The notes beneath the pieces were generated by a model. That model was not told the DNA's origin. It did not search any database and saw nothing but the letters and a program-made list of their open reading frames with translations. A DNA stretch of 29,377 nucleotides from an uncultured Porphyromonadaceae bacterium (GTDB taxonomy: Bacteria; Bacteroidota; Bacteroidia; Bacteroidales; UBA11471). Positions 1 through 6,179 of the stretch are shown here, piece by piece (within the stretch, counting starts at the first letter, position 1; each line of letters starts with the position of its first letter). A program made the position numbers and the translations under genes. The DNA lies in assembly GCA_900547555.1 (NCBI GenBank), contig URHG01000034.1, forward strand, positions 1 through 29,377, given 5' to 3'.

Positions 1-659
1 CGACCCTTCATCTCGTCGTTGGGCAGCGTGACCACGGAGACGGTGGTCTCGGCGGCGTGATCAGCGGCGCAGCGCTGAATCGCGGTGGCGATGATTTCGC
101 GTCCCTTTTCCTCGGCCTCGTCCTTCAGCTGCGCCTCGATCTCCTTGATCTTCATGGCGGCCTCGTGACGAACCTCGTCCTCAATGCTGTGAAGCAGAAA
201 TTCCTTTGCCTGATCCTGTGTCAGACCGGAAATCTTTTCCAGCTCCGTCAGCTGCTGCTGCTTGAGCTGGTCGGCCTGTGCCTGAGTCTCGGAGACCTTC
301 TGGAGCCGCTTGGCAAGCTCCTCTTCCTTGCGTTCAAAGGCTTCGGTCTTCTTGTCCAGAGTGGCTTCCTTTTGTTCCAGACGGCGCTCCTGCTTGCTTA
401 GCTCGGCGCGGCGTTCTTTGACTTCCTTGTCGTGTTCTGTGCGAGATTTATGGATTTCGTCCTTGGCTTCCAGAAGCATTTCCTTCTTGCGGTTTTCACC
501 GGAACGGATAGCCTCGTTGATCAAACGGGTAGCCTCTGCCTCGGCAGAGCCGATCTCCCGCTCAGCGACCTTCTTGCGGTAACCGATGCCAAGGCCGAAG
601 CCGACGCCCAGTCCCACCAGAATGCCAACGGCGATGATGAGAAAATGATACCATTCCAT
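1..659 (-). CDS. rny: Ribonuclease Y, N-terminal part (3' end cut by window edge)
   Basis: Membrane-anchored endoribonuclease that starts mRNA decay. The visible ~219 residues begin MEWYHFLIIAVGILVGLGVG, a single N-terminal membrane helix, followed by a long charged coiled coil rich in E, K, A and Q. The segment ends with the family signature VVTLPNDEMKGR just before the KH domain, so KH and HD domains lie outside the window. The start is fixed by a perfect AAGGAGGTG ribosome binding site 12 nt upstream. Strong SD use, high GC and AAG/GAG/CTG-rich codons resemble Clostridia rather than the Bacteroidales genes that fill the rest of the window. Family assignment is firm; lineage assignment is inference. 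Confidence 0.93.
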   Translation of the reverse strand, partial: MEWYHFLIIAVGILVGLGVGFGLGIGYRKKVAEREIGSAEAEATRLINEAIRSGENRKKEMLLEAKDEIHKSRTEHDKEVKERRAELSKQERRLEQKEATLDKKTEAFERKEEELAKRLQKVSETQAQADQLKQQQLTELEKISGLTQDQAKEFLLHSIEDEVRHEAAMKIKEIEAQLKDEAEEKGREIIATAIQRCAADHAAETTVSVVTLPNDEMKG

Positions 660-671
660 AAATTTGCAGCA

Positions 672-680
672 CACCTCCTT
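672..680 (-). promoter_or_regulatory. Shine-Dalgarno site of rny
   Basis: AAGGAGGTG on the minus strand, 12 nt before the rny ATG. It is a near-complete anti-16S match. Genes in the Bacteroidales part of the window lack such sites, so it both sets the start and argues for a different lineage. Confidence 0.85.
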
Positions 681-740
681 CTTAAAAAATAAGGGCAGAA
701 GGGGTGGCGCATTGATCCCCATGTGAAATTAAGCATAACA

Positions 741-763
741 GCCAGCCGGAGACACCGGCCGGC
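741..763. other. GC-rich hairpin in rny leader
   Basis: GCCAGCCGG and CCGGCCGGC pair around a 5-nt loop with one A.C mismatch. On the plus strand it is followed by AACTTTTT, so it could act as a weak plus-strand terminator; on the minus strand it lies inside the predicted rny 5' leader. Function unproven. Confidence 0.4.
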
Positions 764-879
764 AACTTTTTGTGCAAAATCAGACGCCATGAGGCGCAAA
801 CGCATACCCCGGCTCCACCGCCGGTTATCAATGAAACGCGGCACCCGGAAAGCGGCGCAGCGTACACCATACCGAATCT

Positions 880-908
880 ATTCTACTAGCATTGGGAGGG
901 AATGTCAA
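880..908 (-). promoter_or_regulatory. Sigma-70/SigA promoter of rny
   Basis: On the minus strand TTGACA (903-908), 17-nt spacer, TAGAAT (880-885). Predicted start near 873 gives a leader of about 215 nt before rny. This is a Firmicutes/Proteobacteria style promoter, not the Bacteroidetes TTTG/TAnnTTTG type. Confidence 0.75.
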
Positions 909-1006
909 GGATAAAAAGGCAAATAAACGGTATAAAATCCCATACATGCCGTTTTCTCAGGGCAGAATGGGCAAAACAGGCTGCGAAAAAAGAAAAATGA
1001 ATCGGA

Positions 1007-1035
1007 TTGACAATGACTTATGTTCGTGTTAAGAT
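1007..1035 (+). promoter_or_regulatory. Sigma-70/SigA promoter of tRNA-Leu
   Basis: TTGACA (1007-1012), 17-nt spacer, TAAGAT (1030-1035), about 50 nt ahead of the tRNA-Leu 5' end. The perfect -35 and 17-nt spacing are typical of housekeeping promoters outside Bacteroidetes. Confidence 0.78.
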
Positions 1036-1086
1036 AACCCGGAAGGCCGGATGGGAAGCAGACAGCGGCGCATCCGGCGGAAATAA

Positions 1087-1167
1087 GCGGGCATGGTGGA
1101 ATTGGTAGACTCGGTGGATTTAGGTTCCACTGCCAAAAGCGTGCAGGTTCGAGTCCTGTTTTGGGCA
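1087..1167 (+). tRNA. tRNA-Leu(TAG), apparently chimeric
   Basis: A class II tRNA with D-arm GGTAGAC, anticodon stem GTGGA/TCCAC around loop TTTAGGT (anticodon TAG), a short variable arm and T-arm GCAGG-TTCGAGT-CCTGT. The acceptor strands do not match: the 5' strand is GCGGGCA, but the 3' strand is TTTGGGC followed by discriminator A, which needs GCCCAAA. Only about four of seven positions could pair. The body is a good tRNA, so the most likely reading is a join of two tRNA-Leu genes from different genomes inside the conserved core (roughly 1094-1159). No CCA is encoded (ACCT). Confidence 0.75.
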
Positions 1168-1193
1168 CCTTCATATAAACGAAAAAGATTTTT

Positions 1194-1278
1194 GTCCGGG
1201 TGGTGAAATTGGTAGACACGCTACTTTGAGGGGGTAGTGATCATAACGATCGTGTGAGTTCGAATCTCATCTCGGACA
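1194..1278 (+). tRNA. tRNA-Leu(GAG)
   Basis: Acceptor GTCCGGG pairs with CTCGGAC plus discriminator A. Anticodon stem CTACT/GGTAG encloses TTGAGGG, anticodon GAG. The variable arm GATC/GATC marks a class II tRNA. T-arm GTGAG-TTCGAAT-CTCAT. CCA is not encoded. It lies 26 nt after the preceding tRNA-Leu and is followed by a strong terminator, so the two 3' halves look like one Bacteroidales tRNA operon. Confidence 0.95.
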
Positions 1279-1286
1279 CTAAGAAG

Positions 1287-1318
1287 AAAGGCATTGTAAA
1301 ACGTTACAATGCCTTTTT
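1287..1318 (+). terminator. Rho-independent terminator of tRNA-Leu pair
   Basis: Perfect 10-bp stem GGCATTGTAA/TTACAATGCC with loop AACG, extended by AAA/TTT, ending in a T5 tract. Confidence 0.9.
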
Positions 1319-1348
1319 CTGTATTAGCCTATTTAATCCGTTTCGATT

Positions 1349-2062
1349 ATGGTCGTCTTACGTTTTTTGTATCAGTGGATTATCGTCATGCCTATTATGT
1401 TAGTGATAACTATTATGACGGCACTTATTACTATCATTGGCTGTTTTCTCGGTGATCACCGTGTGTGGGGATACTATCCGGGGCTTATTTGGTCCAGACT
1501 TTTTTGCCTTGTCTCTTTGGTGCGTGTCGAAGTCAAGGGCCGTGAGAAGCTCGACCGTTCCACCTCCTATGTCTTTGTGGCCAACCATCAGGGTGCATAC
1601 GATATTTTCCTCGTTTACGGGTATCTCGGACATAAGTTCAAATGGATGATGAAAAGCTCGTTGCGCCGTATACCTTTTGTCGGCGCTGCATGTGCCGCTG
1701 CCGGATTTATCTTTGTCGACCGTTCGGGCAAAGGGTTGAGAGAGACGTTGGCTGCCGCAGAAAAAATTCTTACGGGCGGCATGTCATTGGTTGTTTTTCC
1801 CGAAGGGTCGCGTACGCCCGACGGTAAGATACATCGATTCAAAAAAGGTGCTTATCAAATCGCCGATGATCTTTCTTTGCCTGTCGTCCCGTTGACTATC
1901 GACGGCTCTTATCGGGTATTGTCTAAGAATTCCAAGTTGATACGTCCCGGAAAGATTGTATTGACGATACATGATCCTATATTCCCGCAGGCCGACGGAC
2001 GTTACGATATGGACGCTTTGATCACCGATTCTTATCGGGTGATAGAGTCGGCTTTGAAATAA
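1349..2062 (+). CDS. plsC: 1-acyl-sn-glycerol-3-phosphate acyltransferase
   Basis: Inner-membrane enzyme that adds the second acyl chain to lysophosphatidic acid to give phosphatidic acid, an early step of phospholipid synthesis. The 237-aa protein has a hydrophobic N-terminus (residues 5-35), the catalytic NHxxxxD box (NHQGAYD, His80/Asp85) and the substrate motif FPEGSRT (Glu152). The length is normal for the family. It stands alone between two tRNA loci, starting 30 nt after the tRNA-Leu terminator. No clear promoter is seen in that gap. Assignment rests on the motif pair and size; the exact acyl-donor preference cannot be read. Confidence 0.9.
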   Translation: MVVLRFLYQWIIVMPIMLVITIMTALITIIGCFLGDHRVWGYYPGLIWSRLFCLVSLVRVEVKGREKLDRSTSYVFVANHQGAYDIFLVYGYLGHKFKWMMKSSLRRIPFVGAACAAAGFIFVDRSGKGLRETLAAAEKILTGGMSLVVFPEGSRTPDGKIHRFKKGAYQIADDLSLPVVPLTIDGSYRVLSKNSKLIRPGKIVLTIHDPIFPQADGRYDMDALITDSYRVIESALK

Positions 2063-2133
2063 GATAAATATCCCCTGCTTAACAAAAGTTAATTGCGGTA
2101 AAAAAGCTCCGCAAAAATGTACAGGATATGAAA

Positions 2134-2141
2134 TAAATTTG
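2134..2141 (+). promoter_or_regulatory. Bacteroidetes -7 element of tRNA-Gln
   Basis: TAAATTTG fits TAnnTTTG and ends 19 nt before the tRNA 5' end. Confidence 0.6.
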
Positions 2142-2160
2142 CACCTTTGCACTCGAAAAT

Positions 2161-2231
2161 TGCCCGGTGGTGTAATGGTAGCACTTCGGATTCTGGTTCC
2201 GCCTGTGAGGGTTCGAATCCTTCCCGGGCAA
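2161..2231 (+). tRNA. tRNA-Gln(CTG)
   Basis: Acceptor TGCCCGG pairs fully with CCGGGCA, discriminator A. The anticodon loop TTCTGGT carries CTG. T-arm GAGGG-TTCGAAT-CCTTC. CCA is not encoded. A terminator follows directly. Confidence 0.93.
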
Positions 2232-2238
2232 CGCGAAG

Positions 2239-2280
2239 ATCGCTAATTGTCTTGAAAAAAGATGATTAGCGATTTTTTTT
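2239..2280 (+). terminator. Terminator of tRNA-Gln
   Basis: ATCGCTAAT (2239-2247) pairs with ATTAGCGAT (2265-2273) around a 17-nt loop, then a T8 run. Confidence 0.82.
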
Positions 2281-2331
2281 GCAAGAAAATCCATATAAAA
2301 AAGTTTTCCTATTTGGGGGGAATGTGTTTTT

Positions 2332-2339
2332 TATCTTTG
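2332..2339 (+). promoter_or_regulatory. Bacteroidetes -7 element before small Cys-rich gene
   Basis: TATCTTTG matches TAnnTTTG, with a TTTG at 2312-2315 as a possible -33 element (16-nt spacer). A small hairpin AGCCG/CGGCT at 2361-2381 would lie in the leader. Confidence 0.5.
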
Positions 2340-2430
2340 GATAGCGTGTTGTCGAAAAGTAGCCGGGTATCTTACTCGGCTGTTTTGTTGTCCTGTTTAG
2401 CTCTCCTCTTTGAATATCTGGATAAACAAA

Positions 2431-2640
2431 ATGCCTGACCGTATGGAGGATTGTTTTGTGCAATCGGCACGTAAACGTAAGGGAATGGAATTCCATCCTT
2501 GCAAATCGGTAGGTATTATCGAATATGGCGGATTTGCCCGTACAATTGACGACCGTATTACCTGTGAATGTGTCAGTTGTTATCCGGAAATGACCGATGA
2601 GAGCTGTTGCTGTGCGTGGAAATTCACAATTAACGAGTGA
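2431..2640 (+). CDS. Small cysteine-rich protein of unknown function
   Basis: 69 aa starting MPDRMEDCFVQ. I do not recognise the family. It has two early cysteines (Cys8, and one in FHPCKS) and a C-terminal cluster TCECVSCYPE...SCCCAWKF, seven cysteines in all, which suggests metal binding or a redox fold. No signal peptide or membrane segment is visible. The ATG is chosen because the only upstream start in frame is a TTG. A -7 motif and a short leader hairpin sit upstream, supporting a real transcript. It could also be the remnant of a longer gene. Moderate confidence that it is coding. Confidence 0.5.
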   Translation: MPDRMEDCFVQSARKRKGMEFHPCKSVGIIEYGGFARTIDDRITCECVSCYPEMTDESCCCAWKFTINE

Positions 2641-2758
2641 TTGCGGTAGGCAAAAAGAAGTATGTATGGAATAAAGCCCGATTCAATGTATATGAGCAGA
2701 GTTATTTGGCATTGAAAAAACGGAACGATTTTTTATTGGTTAATTTGTGTTAATAAAC

Positions 2759-2767
2759 GGGGGGGGG
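2759..2767. repeat. G9 homopolymer tract
   Basis: Nine consecutive G residues 23 nt upstream of the -7 element of the DUF2582 gene, in otherwise AT-rich DNA. Such tracts can change length by slippage. Confidence 0.7.
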
Positions 2768-2790
2768 TAAATAATTTGTTTTTGAATTTG

Positions 2791-2798
2791 TATATTTG
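2791..2798 (+). promoter_or_regulatory. Bacteroidetes -7 element of DUF2582 gene
   Basis: TATATTTG fits TAnnTTTG, 42 nt ahead of the ATG. The expected -33 region overlaps or adjoins the G9 tract; no TTTG at the usual spacing is clear. Confidence 0.6.
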
Positions 2799-2840
2799 TC
2801 TTATAATTTGATGAAAAATGGCTTATATACATTATAAATT

Positions 2841-3080
2841 ATGGATAAACATATAATTGGAGAAAACGCCGGGATACTCTGGCGATTGTTAAATCAAGAC
2901 AACCAACGTAAGTGGGAGTTGCAGGAAGTGAGAAAAGCAACGGGTTTTGACGATATGGAATTGGCCAGTGCGATAGGTTGGCTGGCTCGAGAGGACAAAA
3001 TCCAGTTCGAGCTTGATAAACATAACACAAAAGATGATAAGGCATACATATATCTTATGTTGAATGTGTATATAGGTTGA
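2841..3080 (+). CDS. Winged helix-turn-helix protein, DUF2582 family
   Basis: 79-aa, mostly one small domain: an N-terminal helix (ENAGILWRLLNQ), a recognition-like segment (WELQEVRKATGFDDMELASA) and a wing region (REDKIQFELD). This matches the short single-domain winged-helix proteins (DUF2582) common in Bacteroidetes; their targets are unknown. Monocistronic, with its own -7 element. The stop codon lies in the loop of a perfect 13-bp hairpin. Confidence 0.75.
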   Translation: MDKHIIGENAGILWRLLNQDNQRKWELQEVRKATGFDDMELASAIGWLAREDKIQFELDKHNTKDDKAYIYLMLNVYIG

Positions 3081-3095
3081 ATCTATATACACATT
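3063..3095 (+). other. Perfect inverted repeat spanning the DUF2582 stop codon
   Basis: AATGTGTATATAG (3063-3075) and CTATATACACATT (3083-3095) pair over 13 bp; the 7-nt loop contains the TGA. There is no T tract, so it is not a classical terminator. It may be a 3'-end stabiliser or an operator, and the encoded protein is itself DNA-binding. Confidence 0.6.
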
Positions 3096-3273
3096 ATTGT
3101 AAAAAGAAGTCCGATTTATAAAATACGCACGCCATTTTCATTGTGATTATGGCGACGCTATTTTCTCTTTTTGAGAGAGGGTTTTGTACTGGATTCTTGT
3201 TTCTGCTGGGTATGGTGTAGATAAATGTACGGGTATTTATAGTGGAATTGGAATTTCGGGAGGAGCTTTTTTG

Positions 3274-3320
3274 AATAAAAACAACTGCGGGTGGCCTTGT
3301 TGAAGCTACCCGCAGTTGTT
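3274..3320 (-). terminator. Terminator of DUF3078 gene
   Basis: On the minus strand AACAACTGCGGGT pairs with ACCCGCAGTTGTT (13 bp) around a 15-nt loop, followed by TTTATTC and more Ts. It lies 20 nt after the stop. Confidence 0.85.
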
Positions 3321-3340
3321 CGATCGAGGAGGATAAGGGA

Positions 3341-4249
3341 TCAGAAATTATATTGTAACCCGATAGCCAAAACTTCTTTGAATTGAATTTTAGAACATTT
3401 GCCTTCTCCTATGATGTTGCCTTGACTGTCTTTTTTGTCGTAGGCAAATTTTATGTCATTGTCGTAGACGAGATTGGTCGACACCGAGGCCGATAGCCAT
3501 TTATTGATTGTCATATTCAACTGCACGTCCCATGATACATCTATGTTTTTGGCCTCTTTTCCCCGCATGTAATCGGTAAAAAGATTGAGGCGGGAGTAAA
3601 GATTTACGTTTTTCATGATGTCGTAATTCAACTCTACTTTCAGATTGGCACCCATTTCGTTCAAGACTTTGTTACCGTCCTTTACTCCGAATGAGCCCAA
3701 CCGGGCCAATTCATCATCGAGAACAAATGTCCCTTTCCAAGTTACCGGCGTGAATACGGCGGTTACGATAGGAGCCGGCGTCCAAGTAATACCGAGACCG
3801 GCCGAGATATATCCCGGAGCCATGAAACGCGACACGAAAGTACGCTCATTGCCCGAGCCGTATTTATAGCCGTTGGAAAATTGCGATTGGTAAGTAAGGA
3901 AAGCACTCAGGTAGAGCGATTTTTGGATCTGGAATCCATAGTTGGAGTTGAGATATATTTTATCGGTTGTTTTCTTCAAGGGAGCATCGCCTGTTTGGTT
4001 GAACCCGTAATTGAATTCGACACGGTTTTGCCACAGGTGTTTTTCGAGTTTATAATCGGCTTGATAAGTGAACTGGGCATCAAGAGCCAAAGCATTTTCA
4101 CCGCCCGAAGCCCAGTTGGTAAAACTCGATTGGGTGAATTTGAGTCCCACAAAGCCTGCTTTTGTCCAGGGTGTTTCGACCTTTTCTTGCGCAGAAGCTC
4201 CGGTTACAGCGAGAATTGATAAAGCAACAAAAAGAATACGTTTTTTCAT
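3341..4249 (-). CDS. DUF3078 family outer-membrane beta-barrel protein
   Basis: 302 aa with a clear Sec signal peptide (MKKRILFVALSILAVTGASA, cut before QEK). The mature part opens with WTKAGFVGLKFTQSSFTNWA, the hallmark of the DUF3078 family in Bacteroidetes, continues with alternating amphipathic beta strands, and ends in an aromatic residue (GLQYNF), as outer-membrane barrels do. Function is not known; a structural or transport role in the outer membrane is inference. Single-gene unit with its own -7 element and a strong terminator, divergent from rubredoxin. Confidence 0.85.
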   Translation of the reverse strand: MKKRILFVALSILAVTGASAQEKVETPWTKAGFVGLKFTQSSFTNWASGGENALALDAQFTYQADYKLEKHLWQNRVEFNYGFNQTGDAPLKKTTDKIYLNSNYGFQIQKSLYLSAFLTYQSQFSNGYKYGSGNERTFVSRFMAPGYISAGLGITWTPAPIVTAVFTPVTWKGTFVLDDELARLGSFGVKDGNKVLNEMGANLKVELNYDIMKNVNLYSRLNLFTDYMRGKEAKNIDVSWDVQLNMTINKWLSASVSTNLVYDNDIKFAYDKKDSQGNIIGEGKCSKIQFKEVLAIGLQYNF

Positions 4250-4276
4250 ATAATTTTATTTTTGGATATTGCCGTG

Positions 4277-4284
4277 CAAAAATA
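4277..4284 (-). promoter_or_regulatory. Bacteroidetes -7 element of DUF3078 gene
   Basis: Minus-strand TATTTTTG fits TAnnTTTG, 27 nt before the ATG. Confidence 0.6.
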
Positions 4285-4301
4285 TATAAAATAATTTTAT
4301 C

Positions 4302-4336
4302 TTTGCATGCTATTAAACAAAAAGATGATATATTTG
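4302..4336 (+). promoter_or_regulatory. Promoter of rubredoxin gene
   Basis: TTTG (4302-4305), 23-nt spacer, TATATTTG (4329-4336). A second -7-like box TATCTTTG sits at 4298-4305. Both point to rubredoxin, giving a leader of about 65-100 nt. Confidence 0.55.
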
Positions 4337-4406
4337 TTTTACTTCATATAGGAAAAATGAAGTTTTTGCCAACTCTTATGTTATTAACCCTAAAATTCAA
4401 CTGTTT

Positions 4407-4571
4407 ATGAAAAAGTACAAATGCAGTGTATGTGAATGGATATATGATCCCGCTATTGGAGACCCCGACGGTGGTATTGCTCCCGGAACAGCTTTTGAAG
4501 ATATTCCCGAGGATTGGGTATGTCCTTTATGCGGTGTGGGAAAAGATATGTTTGAAGTCGTAGAAGAATAA
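4407..4571 (+). CDS. Rubredoxin
   Basis: A 54-aa one-iron electron carrier. The sequence MKKYKCSVCEWIYDP contains the first CxxC pair (Cys6, Cys9) and VCPLCGVGKDMFE the second (Cys39, Cys42); together they bind a single Fe. GIAPGTAFEDIPEDW is the family core. Length is standard. Cytoplasmic; in anaerobes rubredoxin usually feeds rubrerythrin or superoxide reductase, neither of which is in the window. It lies 145 bp from the end of the convergent hydrogenase operon; rubredoxins called HupI/HoxR assist O2-tolerant hydrogenase assembly in proteobacteria, but a link here is speculative. It has its own promoter and terminator. Confidence 0.96.
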   Translation: MKKYKCSVCEWIYDPAIGDPDGGIAPGTAFEDIPEDWVCPLCGVGKDMFEVVEE

Positions 4572-4596
4572 TTCTTGACCGTATATTTGTTAGGAA

Positions 4597-4626
4597 AGAC
4601 CTTGCTCCTGCGAGCAGGGTCTTTTT
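4597..4626 (+). terminator. Terminator of rubredoxin
   Basis: AGACCTTGCTC/GAGCAGGGTCT, 11 bp with one T-G wobble, 4-nt loop, T5. Confidence 0.87.
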
Positions 4627-4716
4627 GTTTTTCCTCTATCGCATTTTGAGAAATGACGAAGAATCTTTCTCGTAGACATCGCCGCCCGATAACGGTGTTT
4701 ATGGTTCTTTCCGGTT

Positions 4717-4911
4717 TTATTCGTTTTTTTCTTGCGAAAGGAACTGAACCGAGAAGGTGGCTGTGTCGCATTCTATTCTGATTGGTTTGCCGATTGTGTT
4801 ATCGGGAATGAATCCGAGACACATTTTGGAGTAATCATAGTGGGAAAGGTAGAGCCCGTTGGTGATTCTTCGTTTTCTGTTATCGCTGAAAATAAATACA
4901 TTGTCTCCCAT
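4717..4911 (-). CDS. Small orphan protein at end of hydrogenase operon
   Basis: 64 aa, MGDNVFIFSDNRKRRITNGL to SQEKNE. I do not recognise it. It begins 4 nt after the hyaD stop on the same strand, so translational coupling within the hydrogenase operon is likely. No signal peptide, membrane helix or CxxC motif; two lone cysteines (KMCLGF, IECDTA). It is not similar in appearance to HyaE, HyaF, HupF-K or HypC. A fold rich in short beta strands seems likely. It could be a maturation helper specific to this lineage or a chance open frame; tight spacing favours a gene. Confidence 0.5.
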   Translation of the reverse strand: MGDNVFIFSDNRKRRITNGLYLSHYDYSKMCLGFIPDNTIGKPIRIECDTATFSVQFLSQEKNE

Positions 4912-4915
4912 AGTG

Positions 4916-5377
4916 TTAGGATTTTATGTAAGAGTTTATTAATTGACAGACTTTTTCGCCGATTTCGGGAATCGAGCGGGCCACATCGGGTGATAAATGT
5001 ATGCCCACCTCTTTTACACATTCTACCGATATGGCGATAAGGTCTATTTCAGGTATCCGTTCTTGTATCATCATGGCATCTATCATCTCTTTCAGGCCGA
5101 TTTCGTGCGCACTTAGCAAGGGAGGATAGTCTTGCGAATATTGAGGTCGCAGATGCCTTATTGTCCCCGGAGGGTTGTTATCGAGTGTCGCGTCGATAAG
5201 TATTACATGCCGGTATTCTTGTAAAATACCGATGAGGGCGATTCCTCCGGTTCCACCGTCGAGCAGGTCGATATTTGCCGGGAGATGTTGTTTTTGCAGG
5301 TAATCGACGGCATGAATGCCTACCCCTTCGTCGCGCAACACGAGATTGCCTATACCCAAGACGAGAATATCTTTCAT
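4916..5377 (-). CDS. hyaD: Hydrogenase maturation endopeptidase, HyaD/HybD type
   Basis: 153-aa nickel-dependent checkpoint protease that removes the C-terminal tail of HyaB once nickel is in place. It begins MKDILVLGIGNLVLRDEGVG; Glu17, Asp62 (ILIDAT) and His91 (SAHEIGL) are the expected nickel-sensing ligands (Glu16, Asp62 and His93 in E. coli HybD). The start at 5377 is chosen because ATGA overlaps the hyaC stop; an ATG two codons upstream is possible. The substrate tail is present in HyaB encoded two genes upstream in the operon. Confidence 0.93.
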   Translation of the reverse strand: MKDILVLGIGNLVLRDEGVGIHAVDYLQKQHLPANIDLLDGGTGGIALIGILQEYRHVILIDATLDNNPPGTIRHLRPQYSQDYPPLLSAHEIGLKEMIDAMMIQERIPEIDLIAISVECVKEVGIHLSPDVARSIPEIGEKVCQLINSYIKS

Positions 5378-6159
5378 CGGCATGCCCTTTCCTGTTTTAT
5401 TTGTTGCCGCTTCAAGCGGCGGACTTTCAGTTTTTTTATTTGTATGGTACGTTCTTTGCGTTCTTCTGCGACCATTTCTTTGACCAGTCGGTTGTCGGCA
5501 AATTTCCAGCCGCCGATTATCGAAGAGGCTATGCCGTTGCGTTCGATGTAATCGTGGTAAAATACCAGATATACGTGAACGATCGTGAAGAGCACGAATA
5601 CCCATAGGAAGATATGGTGTATGTTGCGTATCGGAAAGAATCCGCCCGACCAAACCAGCAGTTTTTCGAAATACGGTGCGTAAAAAGCATTTGAAGAAGC
5701 CGCGAACATGGCAAGTCCGGTAAATATTTGTACGAACATAGCCAGAAACAGTCCGAAGTAAGTGAATGCGGCGAGGCTGTTATGTCCTATGTCATAGAGC
5801 GGTTTGGGCGAGAGCAGCAGTATGTCTACTTTTGTCGTGTCGAAAATACTTCTCCATTGCCGACGGGTGAGAGGAATGTAATTTTGCCATCGGGAAAAGC
5901 GGTTACCGGCGAAAAACCAGTAAATGCGCACCAAGAAGTTGAAGATAAAAATGAATCCGGCTATGAAATGAGTGAGGCGTACCCAGCCGAACCAGTAGTT
6001 GTCGACCGGTGGTGTAGCGTGCATGATGGCTGGCGGGTTTCCTATGATGTATCCCGTAATACACAGTATAACGATACACAAGGCGTTTACCCAGTGGAAG
6101 ATACGTACAGGGAGTTGCCATACATACACTTCTGTCAAATGTGCTTTTTTGCTGATCAT
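5374..6159 (-). CDS. hyaC: Ni/Fe-hydrogenase b-type cytochrome subunit
   Basis: 261-aa membrane dihaem cytochrome b that carries electrons from the hydrogenase small subunit to the quinone pool. Four hydrophobic segments are visible, near residues 20-40, 62-85, 130-155 and 185-205. Likely haem ligands are His22 (RIFHWVNA), His64 (RLTHFIAG) and the histidines of NIHHIFLW and IVHVYLVFYHDY. The C-terminus is long and very basic (KKLKVRRLKRQQIKQ), about 35 residues beyond the usual end, facing the cytoplasm by inference. It begins 20 nt after hyaB and overlaps hyaD by ATGA. Confidence 0.94.
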   Translation of the reverse strand: MISKKAHLTEVYVWQLPVRIFHWVNALCIVILCITGYIIGNPPAIMHATPPVDNYWFGWVRLTHFIAGFIFIFNFLVRIYWFFAGNRFSRWQNYIPLTRRQWRSIFDTTKVDILLLSPKPLYDIGHNSLAAFTYFGLFLAMFVQIFTGLAMFAASSNAFYAPYFEKLLVWSGGFFPIRNIHHIFLWVFVLFTIVHVYLVFYHDYIERNGIASSIIGGWKFADNRLVKEMVAEERKERTIQIKKLKVRRLKRQQIKQERACR

Positions 6160-6179
6160 CGTTCTTCGTTTAAACAGAT

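Larger units (their letters stand above)
660..1086. other. Gene-free spacer between rny and tRNA-Leu
   Basis: No credible coding frame is seen. The stretch holds two back-to-back sigma-70 type promoters (minus at 880-908 for rny, plus at 1007-1035 for tRNA-Leu), a ~215-nt rny leader and one GC-rich hairpin (741-763). No Bacteroidetes-type promoter is present. Confidence 0.7.

Noticed and set aside
57..692. Several plus-strand open frames over rny
   Set aside because: Leu/Ser-rich translations typical of the reverse of a coiled-coil gene; rny on the minus strand has SD, promoter and a family signature.
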